Shown: positions 49,287 through 57,634 of the stretch, piece by piece | How the letters are laid out: each line of letters begins with the position of its first letter | How positions within the stretch are numbered: position 1 is the stretch's first letter | NCBI GenBank assembly: GCA_020724865.1 | Contig: DYGA01000001.1 | Location: 186,001-250,000 of the forward strand | From: Candidatus Paceibacter sp. | Lineage (GTDB): Bacteria > Patescibacteria > ABY1 > S139-126 | Length of the DNA stretch: 64,000 bases | Direction: 5' to 3' | Translations under genes and position numbers: made by a program | Notes under the pieces: model-generated | Told to the model about the DNA's origin: nothing | What the model saw: only the letters and a program-made list of their open reading frames with translations | Database searches by the model: none

Positions 49287-50450
49287 TTATAATAATTTAT
49301 TCATATCTGCTTTAACAAAAAATTGGTTAATTTTTGATAAAAGTTTAGCCGTCGGTATAAAATAATTTTGTGTAAAAAAATTTTTGGATAAAGAGCCAAG
49401 ATCAACTGCTGCATTTAGATCAAAATCACCAATGGCTGTCCGAGTTAAATTGGTCATAATAGCGCCAGTATCAAGTTTTTTCCCTATATCATGGATTAAA
49501 CTTCGGACATATGTTCCTGAGCTACAGGAAATTTGCAATTTTAATTTAGGCCATGAGTATGAAATTATTTGTAATTGATGAATATATATATTTTGTTCAG
49601 TCAACTGTACATTTAATTTTTTTCTCGCCAGTTCATAAGCTTTTTGACCATTTATTTTTTTAGCAGAAAAAATAGGTGGGATTTGTTTTTGCTGGCCAAT
49701 AAATTCTGCTAAAGTTTTTTTGATTGTAGGTAAGTAAATTTTTTTTGTGGGGATGTTGGTAATAGCGCCTTCAAAATCATAAGTGTCAGAAATTTTACCA
49801 AATTCCATTTCTGCCAAATAGGTTTTGGGGAAATAGCGCCACCAACTAAGTAATTTTGTGGCAGCGTTTATGCCTACTACCAATAGACCAGTGGCTAACG
49901 GATCGAGTGTACCGGCATGTCCAACTTTTTTGGTTTGAGCAATGTTGCGTATTTTATTAACTACATCATGAGAAGTTATGCCTTTGGGTTTATTGATCAA
50001 CAAAAAACCAGTTTGTTGATTTTCTAAAGCCGGTCGAATTTTGGAAGATTTAAAAAAATCTGCCTGCCAGGGCTTTGCCCTTAAGATTGTAGGCTTTAGA
50101 TTTATTTTTTTCAGCTCTTGCGGCAGTTTCTCAGTAAATATTTTCTGATCGTAACCCAATAGAATTACATCTGGCTTAATGTTAGTAAAAATTTTGTAAG
50201 GATTATCAAGATTTCCTAGTATAACTCTGTCTATTTCCGAGTATAATCGTAAATGTTTTACTCGTTCTTTTTCTCCAAAGAATGGCTTTTGACCTTTGTA
50301 TTTTTTTATTGTTTTATCTCTGGCTACTACAGCTGTTACTTTTCCCAAAGCAGCTGCTTGTTTGAATAAAAAAATATGTCCGGGATGAATAATATCAAAA
50401 GCGCCAAAAATTATTACGGAAGTTGATTGTTTGTTTTCTAGTTTGTTCAT
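49287..50450 (-). CDS. truB: Fusion of a RibL-like nucleotidyltransferase and tRNA pseudouridine-55 synthase TruB
   Basis: 387 residues made of two enzymes. Residues 11-145 are a cytidylyltransferase-fold domain with the HxGH motif HPGH (22-25) after GAFDII. VVARDKTIKKYKGQKP and PDVILLGYDQK follow, a pattern most like archaeal FAD synthase (RibL). Residues from about 147 are TruB: INKPKGITSHDVV, VGHAGTLDPLATGLL with catalytic Asp 183, and SCSSGTYVRSLIHDIG. TruB makes pseudouridine 55 in tRNA T-loops. The first domain is expected to make FAD from FMN or to use another nucleotide-linked substrate. Bacteria often keep truB next to ribF, so the fusion echoes that link but with a different, archaeal-looking domain. 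No frameshift joins them. Confidence 0.85.
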   Translation of the reverse strand: MNKLENKQSTSVIIFGAFDIIHPGHIFLFKQAAALGKVTAVVARDKTIKKYKGQKPFFGEKERVKHLRLYSEIDRVILGNLDNPYKIFTNIKPDVILLGYDQKIFTEKLPQELKKINLKPTILRAKPWQADFFKSSKIRPALENQQTGFLLINKPKGITSHDVVNKIRNIAQTKKVGHAGTLDPLATGLLVVGINAATKLLSWWRYFPKTYLAEMEFGKISDTYDFEGAITNIPTKKIYLPTIKKTLAEFIGQQKQIPPIFSAKKINGQKAYELARKKLNVQLTEQNIYIHQLQIISYSWPKLKLQISCSSGTYVRSLIHDIGKKLDTGAIMTNLTRTAIGDFDLNAAVDLGSLSKNFFTQNYFIPTAKLLSKINQFFVKADMNKLL

Positions 50451-50464
50451 AAATAATACTGTAG

Positions 50465-50493
50465 TTGCACAGTCAATCAGGCTTGCTTATAAT
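50465..50493 (+). promoter_or_regulatory. Promoter of folD
   Basis: TTGCAC (50465-50470), a 17-base spacer and a perfect TATAAT (50488-50493). The AAGGAGA ribosome binding site follows at the end of the leader. Confidence 0.7.
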
Positions 50494-50537
50494 AGAGAAG
50501 TGTTAGCTAATTAATATAGTACTAAGGAGACAATCTT

Positions 50538-51395
50538 ATGTCCAATTCAATTCTAGTTGATGGTAAAAAAATTGCCGCTCGATTGCAAAATGATTTAAAA
50601 AATAATTTGCTTGAGTTAAATTTTTCCGAACCAATAAAATTGGCAGTTATTTTGGTAGGTGATGACCCAGCGTCTCAAATTTATGCCAATAAAAAGAAAA
50701 TTATTGCCAAAGATTTAGGTATTATTTGTGATGTTTATGAGTTATCAAAAGATTCTACAGCCAAAGAGGTGATAGATAAGATAAATTTTTTACAACAAGA
50801 TAAAAATTTATATGGTTTGATTGTTCAACTGCCATTGCCAGACAATTTGTGGTCACAAACCCGTTTAATAACTGATCATATTCGTCCAGAACTTGATGTG
50901 GACTGTTTATCACATTTTTCTTTGGGTAAAATTTTGATGAATGAATTATATTTTGTGCCGCCGATTATAGGTGCAGTTAGAGAAATTTTAAATGAATATA
51001 AAATTGAATTAGAAGGCAAACATGTTTGTTTAGTTGGGCGAGGTGAATTAATTGGTCGGCCGTTAGCTGCTTATTTTTTAAATTTACCCGTAACTTTAAG
51101 CGTTTGCGGCAAAAGCACAAAAAAATTGTCTGATATTACAAAACAAGCTGATATATTGATTTCAGGCGTGGGTAAACCAAATTTAATTAATGCCGATATG
51201 GTTAAATCTGGGGCAGTAGTAATTGATTTGGCGACTACTTATAATCAAGGTAAAGTTCAGGGAGATATTGATTTTAATTCGGTTAAAACCAAAGCTTCAC
51301 TGTTGACTCCCGTACCCGGCGGGATAGGGCCAATTACAGTCATAAAATTGATGGAAAATATAGTATTTGCAGTAAGAAATAAAAAAAGTACTTAA
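50538..51395 (+). CDS. folD: Methylenetetrahydrofolate dehydrogenase/cyclohydrolase FolD-like
   Basis: FolD interconverts methylene-, methenyl- and formyl-tetrahydrofolate in the cytoplasm. The 285 residues carry SQIYANKKK (catalytic Tyr and Lys), LIVQLPLPDN, LDVDCLS, a Rossmann segment CLVGRGELIGRPLA, and TPVPGGIGPITVIKLMEN. The usual PCTPxG motif before the dinucleotide-binding domain is replaced by VPPIIGAV, and DVDGF/H by DVDCL, so cofactor handling may be altered. It has a consensus promoter and a clean AAGGAGA. It overlaps the convergent uvrB by four bases. Confidence 0.9.
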   Translation: MSNSILVDGKKIAARLQNDLKNNLLELNFSEPIKLAVILVGDDPASQIYANKKKIIAKDLGIICDVYELSKDSTAKEVIDKINFLQQDKNLYGLIVQLPLPDNLWSQTRLITDHIRPELDVDCLSHFSLGKILMNELYFVPPIIGAVREILNEYKIELEGKHVCLVGRGELIGRPLAAYFLNLPVTLSVCGKSTKKLSDITKQADILISGVGKPNLINADMVKSGAVVIDLATTYNQGKVQGDIDFNSVKTKASLLTPVPGGIGPITVIKLMENIVFAVRNKKST

Positions 51396-53380
51396 AGTAC
51401 TTTTTTTAGTTTTTTAATGTTTTTGATTTCTTCGATTTGGTCTCGATATTTAGCCGCTTTTTCAAATTCTAAATTTTGGGCGGCTAAATTCATTTGCTCT
51501 TCCAATTGAGAAAGTAAATATTTTATTTCTTCTTTGGGTAGTTTTGTAAAATCTATTTTTGGCACAGTGCTATCTTGATGGTTTAGACCAGCTAACATTG
51601 TTTGTTTTATTTTCTTTTGAATTGATTGTGGAGTGATGTGATGTTTTTTGTTGTAAGCTTGTTGAATTTGACGGCGACGGGTTGTTTCTTCAATTGCTGT
51701 TTGCATAGATTTAGTGATTTTGTCAGCGTACATAATAACTTGACCGTCAATATGTCTAGCCGCTCTGCCTATAGTTTGAATTAAAGTAACGTCACTGCGT
51801 AAAAATCCTTCTTTATCAGCATCTAAAATGGCAACTAGTGATACTTCTGGTAAATCCAAGCCTTCTCGCAATAAATTAATGCCCACTAAAACATCTACCT
51901 CGCCTCGCCGGAGAGATTGTAATATCTCTATTCTTTCCAAAGTATCTACTTCAGAGTGGATATATTTGGTTTTGATATTCATTTCCAATAAATGTTCAGC
52001 CAATTCTTCAGCTAATCGTTTAGTCAACGTTGTTACTAAAACCCTTTGTTTTTTCTTAATTCTTATTTTTATTTGTTTTATTAGATCAGTGATTTGATCC
52101 TTAGTTGGTTTAATGAAAATTTCGGGATCAAGTAAACCAGTTGGTCTAATTAATTGTTCAACAACTTGTTGGGAGTTATTGAGTTCATATTGATTAGGCG
52201 TAGCAGACACATAAATAATTTGATTTATTTTTTTGGTAAATTCAGCAAATTTTAATGGTCGATTATCAAAAGCTGCCGGCAATCTAAAACCAAACTCTAC
52301 CAATGTTTGTTTACGTGATTTATCGCCTTCATACATACTTCTAATTTGGGGGATAGTTATGTGCGATTCATCAATAAATAATAGATAGTCTTTGGGGAAA
52401 TAGTCGATTAGTGTATAAGGCGGTTGTCCGGGTAAACGACCGTCGAAATAGCGAGAATAATTTTCAATGCCATTACAATAACCAACTGTTTCCATCATTT
52501 CTAAATCAAAACTAACTCTTTGTTCTAGTCTTTGTCCTTCCAGAAGTTTATTTTGTTTTTTAAAAATTTGTAATTGTTTGGTTAAATCTTGACGAATTTG
52601 ACTGGTTACCTTTTTCATTTTTTCTGGCGGTGCTACATAATGGGTGGCGGGATAAATTTCAATACTAGAAAAGTTGTTTAATGTTTTTTTTGTCAGCCAA
52701 TCAATTTCTTCAATTTTTTCTAGTGTGTTGCCAAAAAATTTAAGTCTAAAAAATTTATCTAAAGCAAAAGAAGGATAAATCTCAATTATTTCTCCTCTAA
52801 CTGTATAACTATTTCTTTTAAGTTCTTGGTCATTGCGCGTATAACGCATGTCATGCAGAGACTGTAAAATTTCTTTGCGTTTGTAATTTTTTTTAATTTC
52901 CAGTGGCAGTTTAATTTCTGCATATTCCCTAGGATTGCCAAGGCCATAAATACAACTTACCGAAGCAACAATAATGACATCACGACGCATCATAAGAGCA
53001 GTGGTAGAAGCATGTCGTAGTCTGTCTATTTCTTCATTTATTTGAGTTTCTTTTTCAATATATGTATCAGATCGGGGGATATATGCTTCCGGTTGGTAAT
53101 AGTCATAATAAGATACAAAGTAATGAACAGCATTATGAGGAAAAAAATCTTGGAATTCACTGGCCAGTTGGGCAGCCAGAGTTTTGTTGTGAGAGATTAT
53201 TAAGGTTGGTCTATTGCTCTGAGCAATAACATTAGCCATGGTAAAAGTTTTACCCGAACCGGTTACTCCTAATAAAGTTTGAGCAGAATATTTTTTATGC
53301 AAACCGTCAAGTAATTGTTTGATTGCCTTGGGCTGATCGCCAGTTGGTTTGAATTTTGCTGTTAATTTAAATTTATTCAT
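51392..53380 (-). CDS. uvrB: Excinuclease ABC subunit UvrB
   Basis: UvrB verifies DNA damage with UvrA and recruits UvrC. The 662 residues hold the Walker A motif GVTGSGKT at 38-45, the beta-hairpin region with SYYDYYQPEAYIP near 90, the DExH-type FIDESH, and helicase motifs VSATPNQYEL and LVGINLLREGLDLPEV. A C-terminal UVR coiled coil (residues about 625-655, LEFEKAAKYRDQIEEIK) binds UvrC. All catalytic parts are intact. No uvrA or uvrC is in the window. Its partner for odd lesions may be the ATL protein encoded 4 kb away. Confidence 0.97.
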   Translation of the reverse strand: MNKFKLTAKFKPTGDQPKAIKQLLDGLHKKYSAQTLLGVTGSGKTFTMANVIAQSNRPTLIISHNKTLAAQLASEFQDFFPHNAVHYFVSYYDYYQPEAYIPRSDTYIEKETQINEEIDRLRHASTTALMMRRDVIIVASVSCIYGLGNPREYAEIKLPLEIKKNYKRKEILQSLHDMRYTRNDQELKRNSYTVRGEIIEIYPSFALDKFFRLKFFGNTLEKIEEIDWLTKKTLNNFSSIEIYPATHYVAPPEKMKKVTSQIRQDLTKQLQIFKKQNKLLEGQRLEQRVSFDLEMMETVGYCNGIENYSRYFDGRLPGQPPYTLIDYFPKDYLLFIDESHITIPQIRSMYEGDKSRKQTLVEFGFRLPAAFDNRPLKFAEFTKKINQIIYVSATPNQYELNNSQQVVEQLIRPTGLLDPEIFIKPTKDQITDLIKQIKIRIKKKQRVLVTTLTKRLAEELAEHLLEMNIKTKYIHSEVDTLERIEILQSLRRGEVDVLVGINLLREGLDLPEVSLVAILDADKEGFLRSDVTLIQTIGRAARHIDGQVIMYADKITKSMQTAIEETTRRRQIQQAYNKKHHITPQSIQKKIKQTMLAGLNHQDSTVPKIDFTKLPKEEIKYLLSQLEEQMNLAAQNLEFEKAAKYRDQIEEIKNIKKLKKVL

Positions 53381-53564
53381 TTAATTTATTGTCTTATTTA
53401 AACAGTATAATAATCTTTTGTAAAATAAAAAAGACTTGAAAAAATTGCCATATTTATCAAGGTGAAATAACTGTCAAAATATTATATACTTAATAATAGC
53501 TAAATAATTCTGCTTAATTTTATATAATTAACTAGTTAATTGAACAAATACTTAAAATGAATAT

Positions 53565-54125
53565 ATGATTTCTTATTTACAGGGGAAAGTCAAAAGAATA
53601 GGCGAAAGGACTTTAACTGTTTTGGTGGGCGGTGTTGGTTATGAAGTTTATGTTACCAATGATATTTTGACCAAAACAAATATTGGTTCAGAAATTGAAT
53701 TATTTGTATATACTGCAATTCGCGAAGATGCTATGGATTTGTTTGGTTTTCAGGATGAAAGTAAATATTATTTTTTTAAATTACTTATAACAATTTCCGG
53801 TATTGGGCCAAAATCAGCTTTAAATATTTTGGAAACGGCTGGTCCTGATGATATTAGACAGGCGGTATTAAATGATGATCCTGGATTTTTACAAAAGGTA
53901 AATGGTATTGGTAAGAAAACCGCAGAAAGAATTGTTGTGGAATTGAAATCAAAAATCGGAGCAGGAATAATTAGCAGTGAGCGTGGTGCTAGTAATGAAG
54001 TGATTGAAGCTTTAGAAAGTTTAGGTTATAGAGCTAGTGAAATTAGGCAAGCTTTAAAAAATGTTGATGCTGATTTAAGTACGGAACAAAAAGTTTCACA
54101 AATTCTTAAATTACTTGGTAAATAA
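53565..54125 (+). CDS. ruvA: Holliday junction branch migration protein RuvA
   Basis: RuvA tetramers bind four-way junctions and load the RuvB motor. The 186 residues show the OB fold (MISYLQGKVKRIGERTLTVL), two helix-hairpin-helix motifs (LLITISGIGPKSALNIL and FLQKVNGIGKKTAERIVVEL) and the small C-terminal RuvB-binding domain (EVIEALESLGYRASEIRQAL). The length is normal. The stop codon is followed directly by the ATG of the FemAB-like gene, so the two share a transcript. No ruvB or ruvC lies here. Confidence 0.95.
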   Translation: MISYLQGKVKRIGERTLTVLVGGVGYEVYVTNDILTKTNIGSEIELFVYTAIREDAMDLFGFQDESKYYFFKLLITISGIGPKSALNILETAGPDDIRQAVLNDDPGFLQKVNGIGKKTAERIVVELKSKIGAGIISSERGASNEVIEALESLGYRASEIRQALKNVDADLSTEQKVSQILKLLGK

Positions 54126-55187
54126 ATGGAAGTTAGAGAAATTAATTCACCAGCTGAACTGAATAATTTTATAGCCGCCAATTGGGGTGGTCAATTTTTA
54201 CAAAGTTGGGATTGGGGAGATTTTCAAATTAGTCAAAATCATCAAGTTTGGCGTCTTGGTATTTACGAACAAAATGATTTGTTGGCTAGTGCTCAGGTTA
54301 TTTTACATCCTTTACCTTTTAGCCATGCTTACTTATATATTCCCCACGGTCCAGTTTTTAAAAACAATTTATCTTTTTTGCAAAAAGAAAAAATTGTAAA
54401 GTTGTTTTTATCTAAAGCTCGTGATATTACTATTGCCACCAATAAAAAATCGGAAATTTTTTTACGTTTGGAGCCAAGATTATCTGCAGTTGAATTGGGG
54501 AATTTTTTTTTCAATTTAGGTTTAAAAAAAACTTCAGCTGTTCAGCCTCAAGATACACAAATAATTGATTTAACTAAAACTTCAGAAGAAATTTTAGCCC
54601 AAATGCATCCCAAAACTAGGTATAATATCAGATTGGCAAAAAAACACGGAGTAATAGTTAAAGACGCGGAAACAAAGAAAGATTTTGTAAATTTTATAAA
54701 TTTACTTAGAGAAACCGCTAGGCGTGATGGCTTTAAAATTCATTCGGATAAATATTATCAAACTATGTGGGAAATGTTTCATAATACTGATATAGCTGAT
54801 CAAAACAGCTTAACAATAAAATTATTTTTAGCTGAATATAATCAGCAGGTTTTGGCTGGCGGTTTATTTTCATTTTTTGGTGATCGAGTAGTTTATTTGC
54901 ATGGAGCTTCAACCACGTTACACAAAGAAGTGATGGCTCCTTATTTATTACATTGGGAGTTGATGGAACTGGCAAAAAAATATGGTTACTACCAGTATGA
55001 TTTATATGGGGTAAAACCCACGCAAAGAATTATCAATAAAAACGATCGGGAAAACAATTGGGATGGTATAACTAGATTTAAGAAAGGTTTTGGTGGTAAA
55101 GAGGTAAATTATCTTGGGGCGTGGGATTGGATTTATGATAAAATATGGTACGGAGTTTATAAACTAGCAAAAAGTTTTTATGATTAA
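54126..55187 (+). CDS. FemAB-family aminoacyltransferase
   Basis: 353 residues of the Fem family, which adds amino acids from aminoacyl-tRNA to lipid II peptide side chains to build peptidoglycan bridges. Visible features are FLQSWDWGDFQISQNHQVWR near the start, then MHPKTRYNIRLAKKHGVIV and LYGVKPTQRI, with FKKGFGGKEVNYLGAWDW at the end. This pattern fits the two GNAT-like domains of FemX/FemA. Which amino acid it adds is unknown. It starts directly after ruvA and overlaps the next gene by eight bases, and the MurE-like gene lies just beyond it, so it probably acts on the same peptidoglycan. Confidence 0.88.
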   Translation: MEVREINSPAELNNFIAANWGGQFLQSWDWGDFQISQNHQVWRLGIYEQNDLLASAQVILHPLPFSHAYLYIPHGPVFKNNLSFLQKEKIVKLFLSKARDITIATNKKSEIFLRLEPRLSAVELGNFFFNLGLKKTSAVQPQDTQIIDLTKTSEEILAQMHPKTRYNIRLAKKHGVIVKDAETKKDFVNFINLLRETARRDGFKIHSDKYYQTMWEMFHNTDIADQNSLTIKLFLAEYNQQVLAGGLFSFFGDRVVYLHGASTTLHKEVMAPYLLHWELMELAKKYGYYQYDLYGVKPTQRIINKNDRENNWDGITRFKKGFGGKEVNYLGAWDWIYDKIWYGVYKLAKSFYD

Positions 55188-55938
55188 AAAGGTGGTTATT
55201 TTTGCGGCTGGTCGTGGTACTAGAATGAAAGATTTAGCCAGAACTCGCCCTAAACATTTGATTGAAGTTTTTGGCAAACCATTTTTGTTTTATTTGTTAA
55301 CAAATTTAAAAGCAGTTGGTTTTCAGGAAGTAATAATGGTAACCGGTCATTTGTCACATCAGTTTGACGAATTTTTTTCAGTTTACCATGAGGAATTTCC
55401 AATTTTTTGTACTGTTAATCAATTTGCCATTATGGGTGAAGAAAAATATGGCACCCTAATACCTTTACAGGCAGTTAAAAGTATAGTAGATAATGAACCA
55501 TTTGTGGTGGTGATGGGGGATAATTTATATTCTTTAGAGGATTTACAAGCTTTTGCTAATAGTGAAGATAATTATAATTATATTGGCGGTTTAAAAGTTG
55601 CTGATTCAAAAAATTATGGCACTTTGGTAGCTGGTTCAGATAATTTTTTGATAAGAATAGATGAAAAAGTGGCTAATCCTATATCTGATATTATTAATGC
55701 TGGGATATATAAGTTTAATCCGGATATTTATTCTGTTGTTGAAAAAATTACTCCTACCCAAAATGGCGAATATCAAATTACAGATGCCATTTCATTATTA
55801 GCTCAAGAAAACAGTGTAAAAATAAAATTATTACAAAATTATTGGCTTGATTTTGGCAGACCTGAAGATATAAAAAAAGTTGAAAAATTTATTCAAAGCA
55901 ACAATTTATTTGCAACTTATGGATTGGATGTTAATTAA
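55180..55938 (+). CDS. Sugar-phosphate nucleotidyltransferase (NTP_transferase family)
   Basis: 252 residues starting with VVIFAAGRGTRMKDLARTRP and KHLIEVFGKPF, the signature of nucleotidyltransferases that make NDP-sugars. VVMGDNLYS carries the metal-binding Asp, followed by NAGIYKFNPDI and LQNYWLDFGRPEDIKKVEKF. The length fits a simple catalytic domain without a left-handed beta-helix. The exact sugar is not readable. Glucose-1-phosphate thymidylyl- or mannose-1-phosphate guanylyltransferase-like roles are both possible. It is translationally coupled to the FemAB-like gene by an eight-base overlap. Confidence 0.82.
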   Translation: MIKKVVIFAAGRGTRMKDLARTRPKHLIEVFGKPFLFYLLTNLKAVGFQEVIMVTGHLSHQFDEFFSVYHEEFPIFCTVNQFAIMGEEKYGTLIPLQAVKSIVDNEPFVVVMGDNLYSLEDLQAFANSEDNYNYIGGLKVADSKNYGTLVAGSDNFLIRIDEKVANPISDIINAGIYKFNPDIYSVVEKITPTQNGEYQITDAISLLAQENSVKIKLLQNYWLDFGRPEDIKKVEKFIQSNNLFATYGLDVN

Positions 55939-55976
55939 TTTTGTTTACAGATTTTAAGTTGATTTTGTTGTTAATT

Positions 55977-56051
55977 GTCCCCGTAGTTCAATGGATAGAA
56001 TGCGAGCTTCCGGAGCTCGAGATATGGGTTCGATTCCTATCGGGGACACCA
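55977..56051 (+). tRNA. tRNA-Arg (CCG)
   Basis: The acceptor GTCCCCG/CGGGGAC is followed by A and an encoded CCA (56049-56051). The anticodon stem CGAGC/GCTCG holds TTCCGGA, giving CCG. The T-arm reads TGGGTTCGATTCCTA. Confidence 0.95.
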
Positions 56052-56118
56052 ATTGCATTAGAAAAAATATGACATTCAAAGAATAATAATCAATATAATA
56101 ATAAATCGTAATAATATA

Positions 56119-57372
56119 ATGTTTAAGAAAAAATTGAAAAAAATTTTACCACCTCAGTTAATTAGTTATTATCATAAATTATTGGCGATATTAGCAAATA
56201 TTATATATTTTTTTCCTTCGCGAAAAATGGTAGTAATTGGTGTAACCGGCACTAAAGGTAAATCCACTACTGCCAATATGATTTGGCAAATTTTAAATCA
56301 AGCCGGTTTTAAAACTGGTTTAATCACCACTGCTAATTTTCGTATTAATGATAAAGAGTGGATTAATAATACAAAGATGACTATGCCAGGCAGATTGCAG
56401 TTGCAAAAATTATTAAAACGGATGGTAAAAGCTGGCTGTCAATATGCAATCGTAGAAACATCGTCTGAAGGTATAAAGCAATTTCGCCACTGGGGCATAA
56501 AATATCAAATTGCTGTTTTTACTAATTTAAGTCCAGAACATATTGAAGCTCATGGCAGTTTTGAAAATTATCGAGCGGCCAAAGGCGAGCTATTTAAAAG
56601 TTTACGCGGGCTTCGTATTAGCATATTAAATAAAGACGATGCCAATTTTTCTTATTATAAAAATATTCCTGCCAGTTTGTATATTTATTATGGCCTGCAA
56701 GAAGAGGCTGACTATTTTCCTACAAATTTACAACCCACTGCAGAGGGTTTTCAGTTTGCAGTAAAAGGGCATCTCTTTAATTTAAATTTGCCAGGCATTT
56801 TTAATGTTTATAATGCTATGGCGGCAATAGCTACTGCCAAAGCTTTGCAAATTAAATGGCAAGATATCATTAAGGGGTTGCAGGACTTTAAATATATGCC
56901 TGGTCGAATGGAAAAAATAATTTCACGTAAAGGTTTTGTGGTATATGTCGACTATGCCCACACGCCAGAAAGTTTGGAATTAGTTTATAAAACTTTGCAA
57001 CCCAAAGCCAAAAGGTTGATAGCGGTATTGGGTTCTTGCGGTGGTGGTAGAGATAAAGCTAAACGACCAATCTTAGGTAAATTGGCCGCCAGTTATGCTC
57101 AAGTAGTTATTATTACCAATGAAGATCCTTACGATGAGGATCCTAAAGCTATAATTGAAGATGTTTTTGCAGGCACCATGAGTTTCCCCAGTGTTGAAGT
57201 TTATAAAATTGAAGATCGTAGGCAGGCAATAAAACAAGCTGTGCGAATTGCTGAAGTTGGTGATATTGTAGTTATAACTGGTAAAGGTAGTGAACAGGCA
57301 ATAGTAACAAAAAATGGTAAAATACCTTGGGATGATAGAACTGTAGTTAGAGAATGTTTAGAAGAATTATAG
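56119..57372 (+). CDS. MurE-like Mur ligase lacking the usual N-terminal domain
   Basis: 417 residues. The P-loop GVTGTKGKST (41-50) replaces the usual GTNGKTT. TSSEGIKQFRHWGIK, LSPEHIEAHGSFENYRAAKG (with the carbamylated Lys), FNVYNAMAAIATA, DYAHTPESLE and GSCGGGRDKAKRP are all MurE features. Only about 40 residues precede the P-loop, so most of the UDP-MurNAc-binding domain is missing. The DNPR motif that selects diaminopimelate reads NEDPYDEDP, and GKGHE is GKGSE, so the added amino acid or the substrate may differ from standard MurE. No murD or murF is adjacent. It lies between tRNA-Arg and rpoB. Confidence 0.8.
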   Translation: MFKKKLKKILPPQLISYYHKLLAILANIIYFFPSRKMVVIGVTGTKGKSTTANMIWQILNQAGFKTGLITTANFRINDKEWINNTKMTMPGRLQLQKLLKRMVKAGCQYAIVETSSEGIKQFRHWGIKYQIAVFTNLSPEHIEAHGSFENYRAAKGELFKSLRGLRISILNKDDANFSYYKNIPASLYIYYGLQEEADYFPTNLQPTAEGFQFAVKGHLFNLNLPGIFNVYNAMAAIATAKALQIKWQDIIKGLQDFKYMPGRMEKIISRKGFVVYVDYAHTPESLELVYKTLQPKAKRLIAVLGSCGGGRDKAKRPILGKLAASYAQVVIITNEDPYDEDPKAIIEDVFAGTMSFPSVEVYKIEDRRQAIKQAVRIAEVGDIVVITGKGSEQAIVTKNGKIPWDDRTVVRECLEEL

Positions 57373-57487
57373 TGTGGAAAAGTTGTTGGTATATATTTTT
57401 TGATAAAAGTAATAAATTTGTTTTTTTAGCTAAAAATAAAGAAAAATTTACAAATATTGACTTAATTCTAATTTTAGTATCAAAAGC

Positions 57488-57516
57488 TTGACTAAAAACA
57501 TATTTTTTGTTAAAGT
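57488..57516 (+). promoter_or_regulatory. Promoter of rpoBC
   Basis: TTGACT (57488-57493), a 17-base spacer and TAAAGT (57511-57516). The 110-base leader carries ACACAAATTGTGT (57559-57571) and the hairpin around the ribosome binding site. No rplL or rplJ is upstream within the window. Confidence 0.6.
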
Positions 57517-57603
57517 TATCACATCGTGTTATTGTTGGTAAATATTTTAGCTAACCTTACACAAATTGTGTTGATTTATCTAGCTTAAATTAAATATTAA
57601 AAA

Positions 57604-57627
57604 ACTCTTTTCTCTTTGGAAAGGAGT
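57604..57627 (+). promoter_or_regulatory. Hairpin covering the rpoB ribosome binding site
   Basis: ACTCTTTTC (57604-57612) pairs with GAAAGGAGT (57619-57627), with one G-T pair and a six-base loop. The stem would hide the AAAGGAG Shine-Dalgarno located seven bases before the rpoB ATG (57635). Confidence 0.5.
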
Positions 57628-57634
57628 CATTTTT

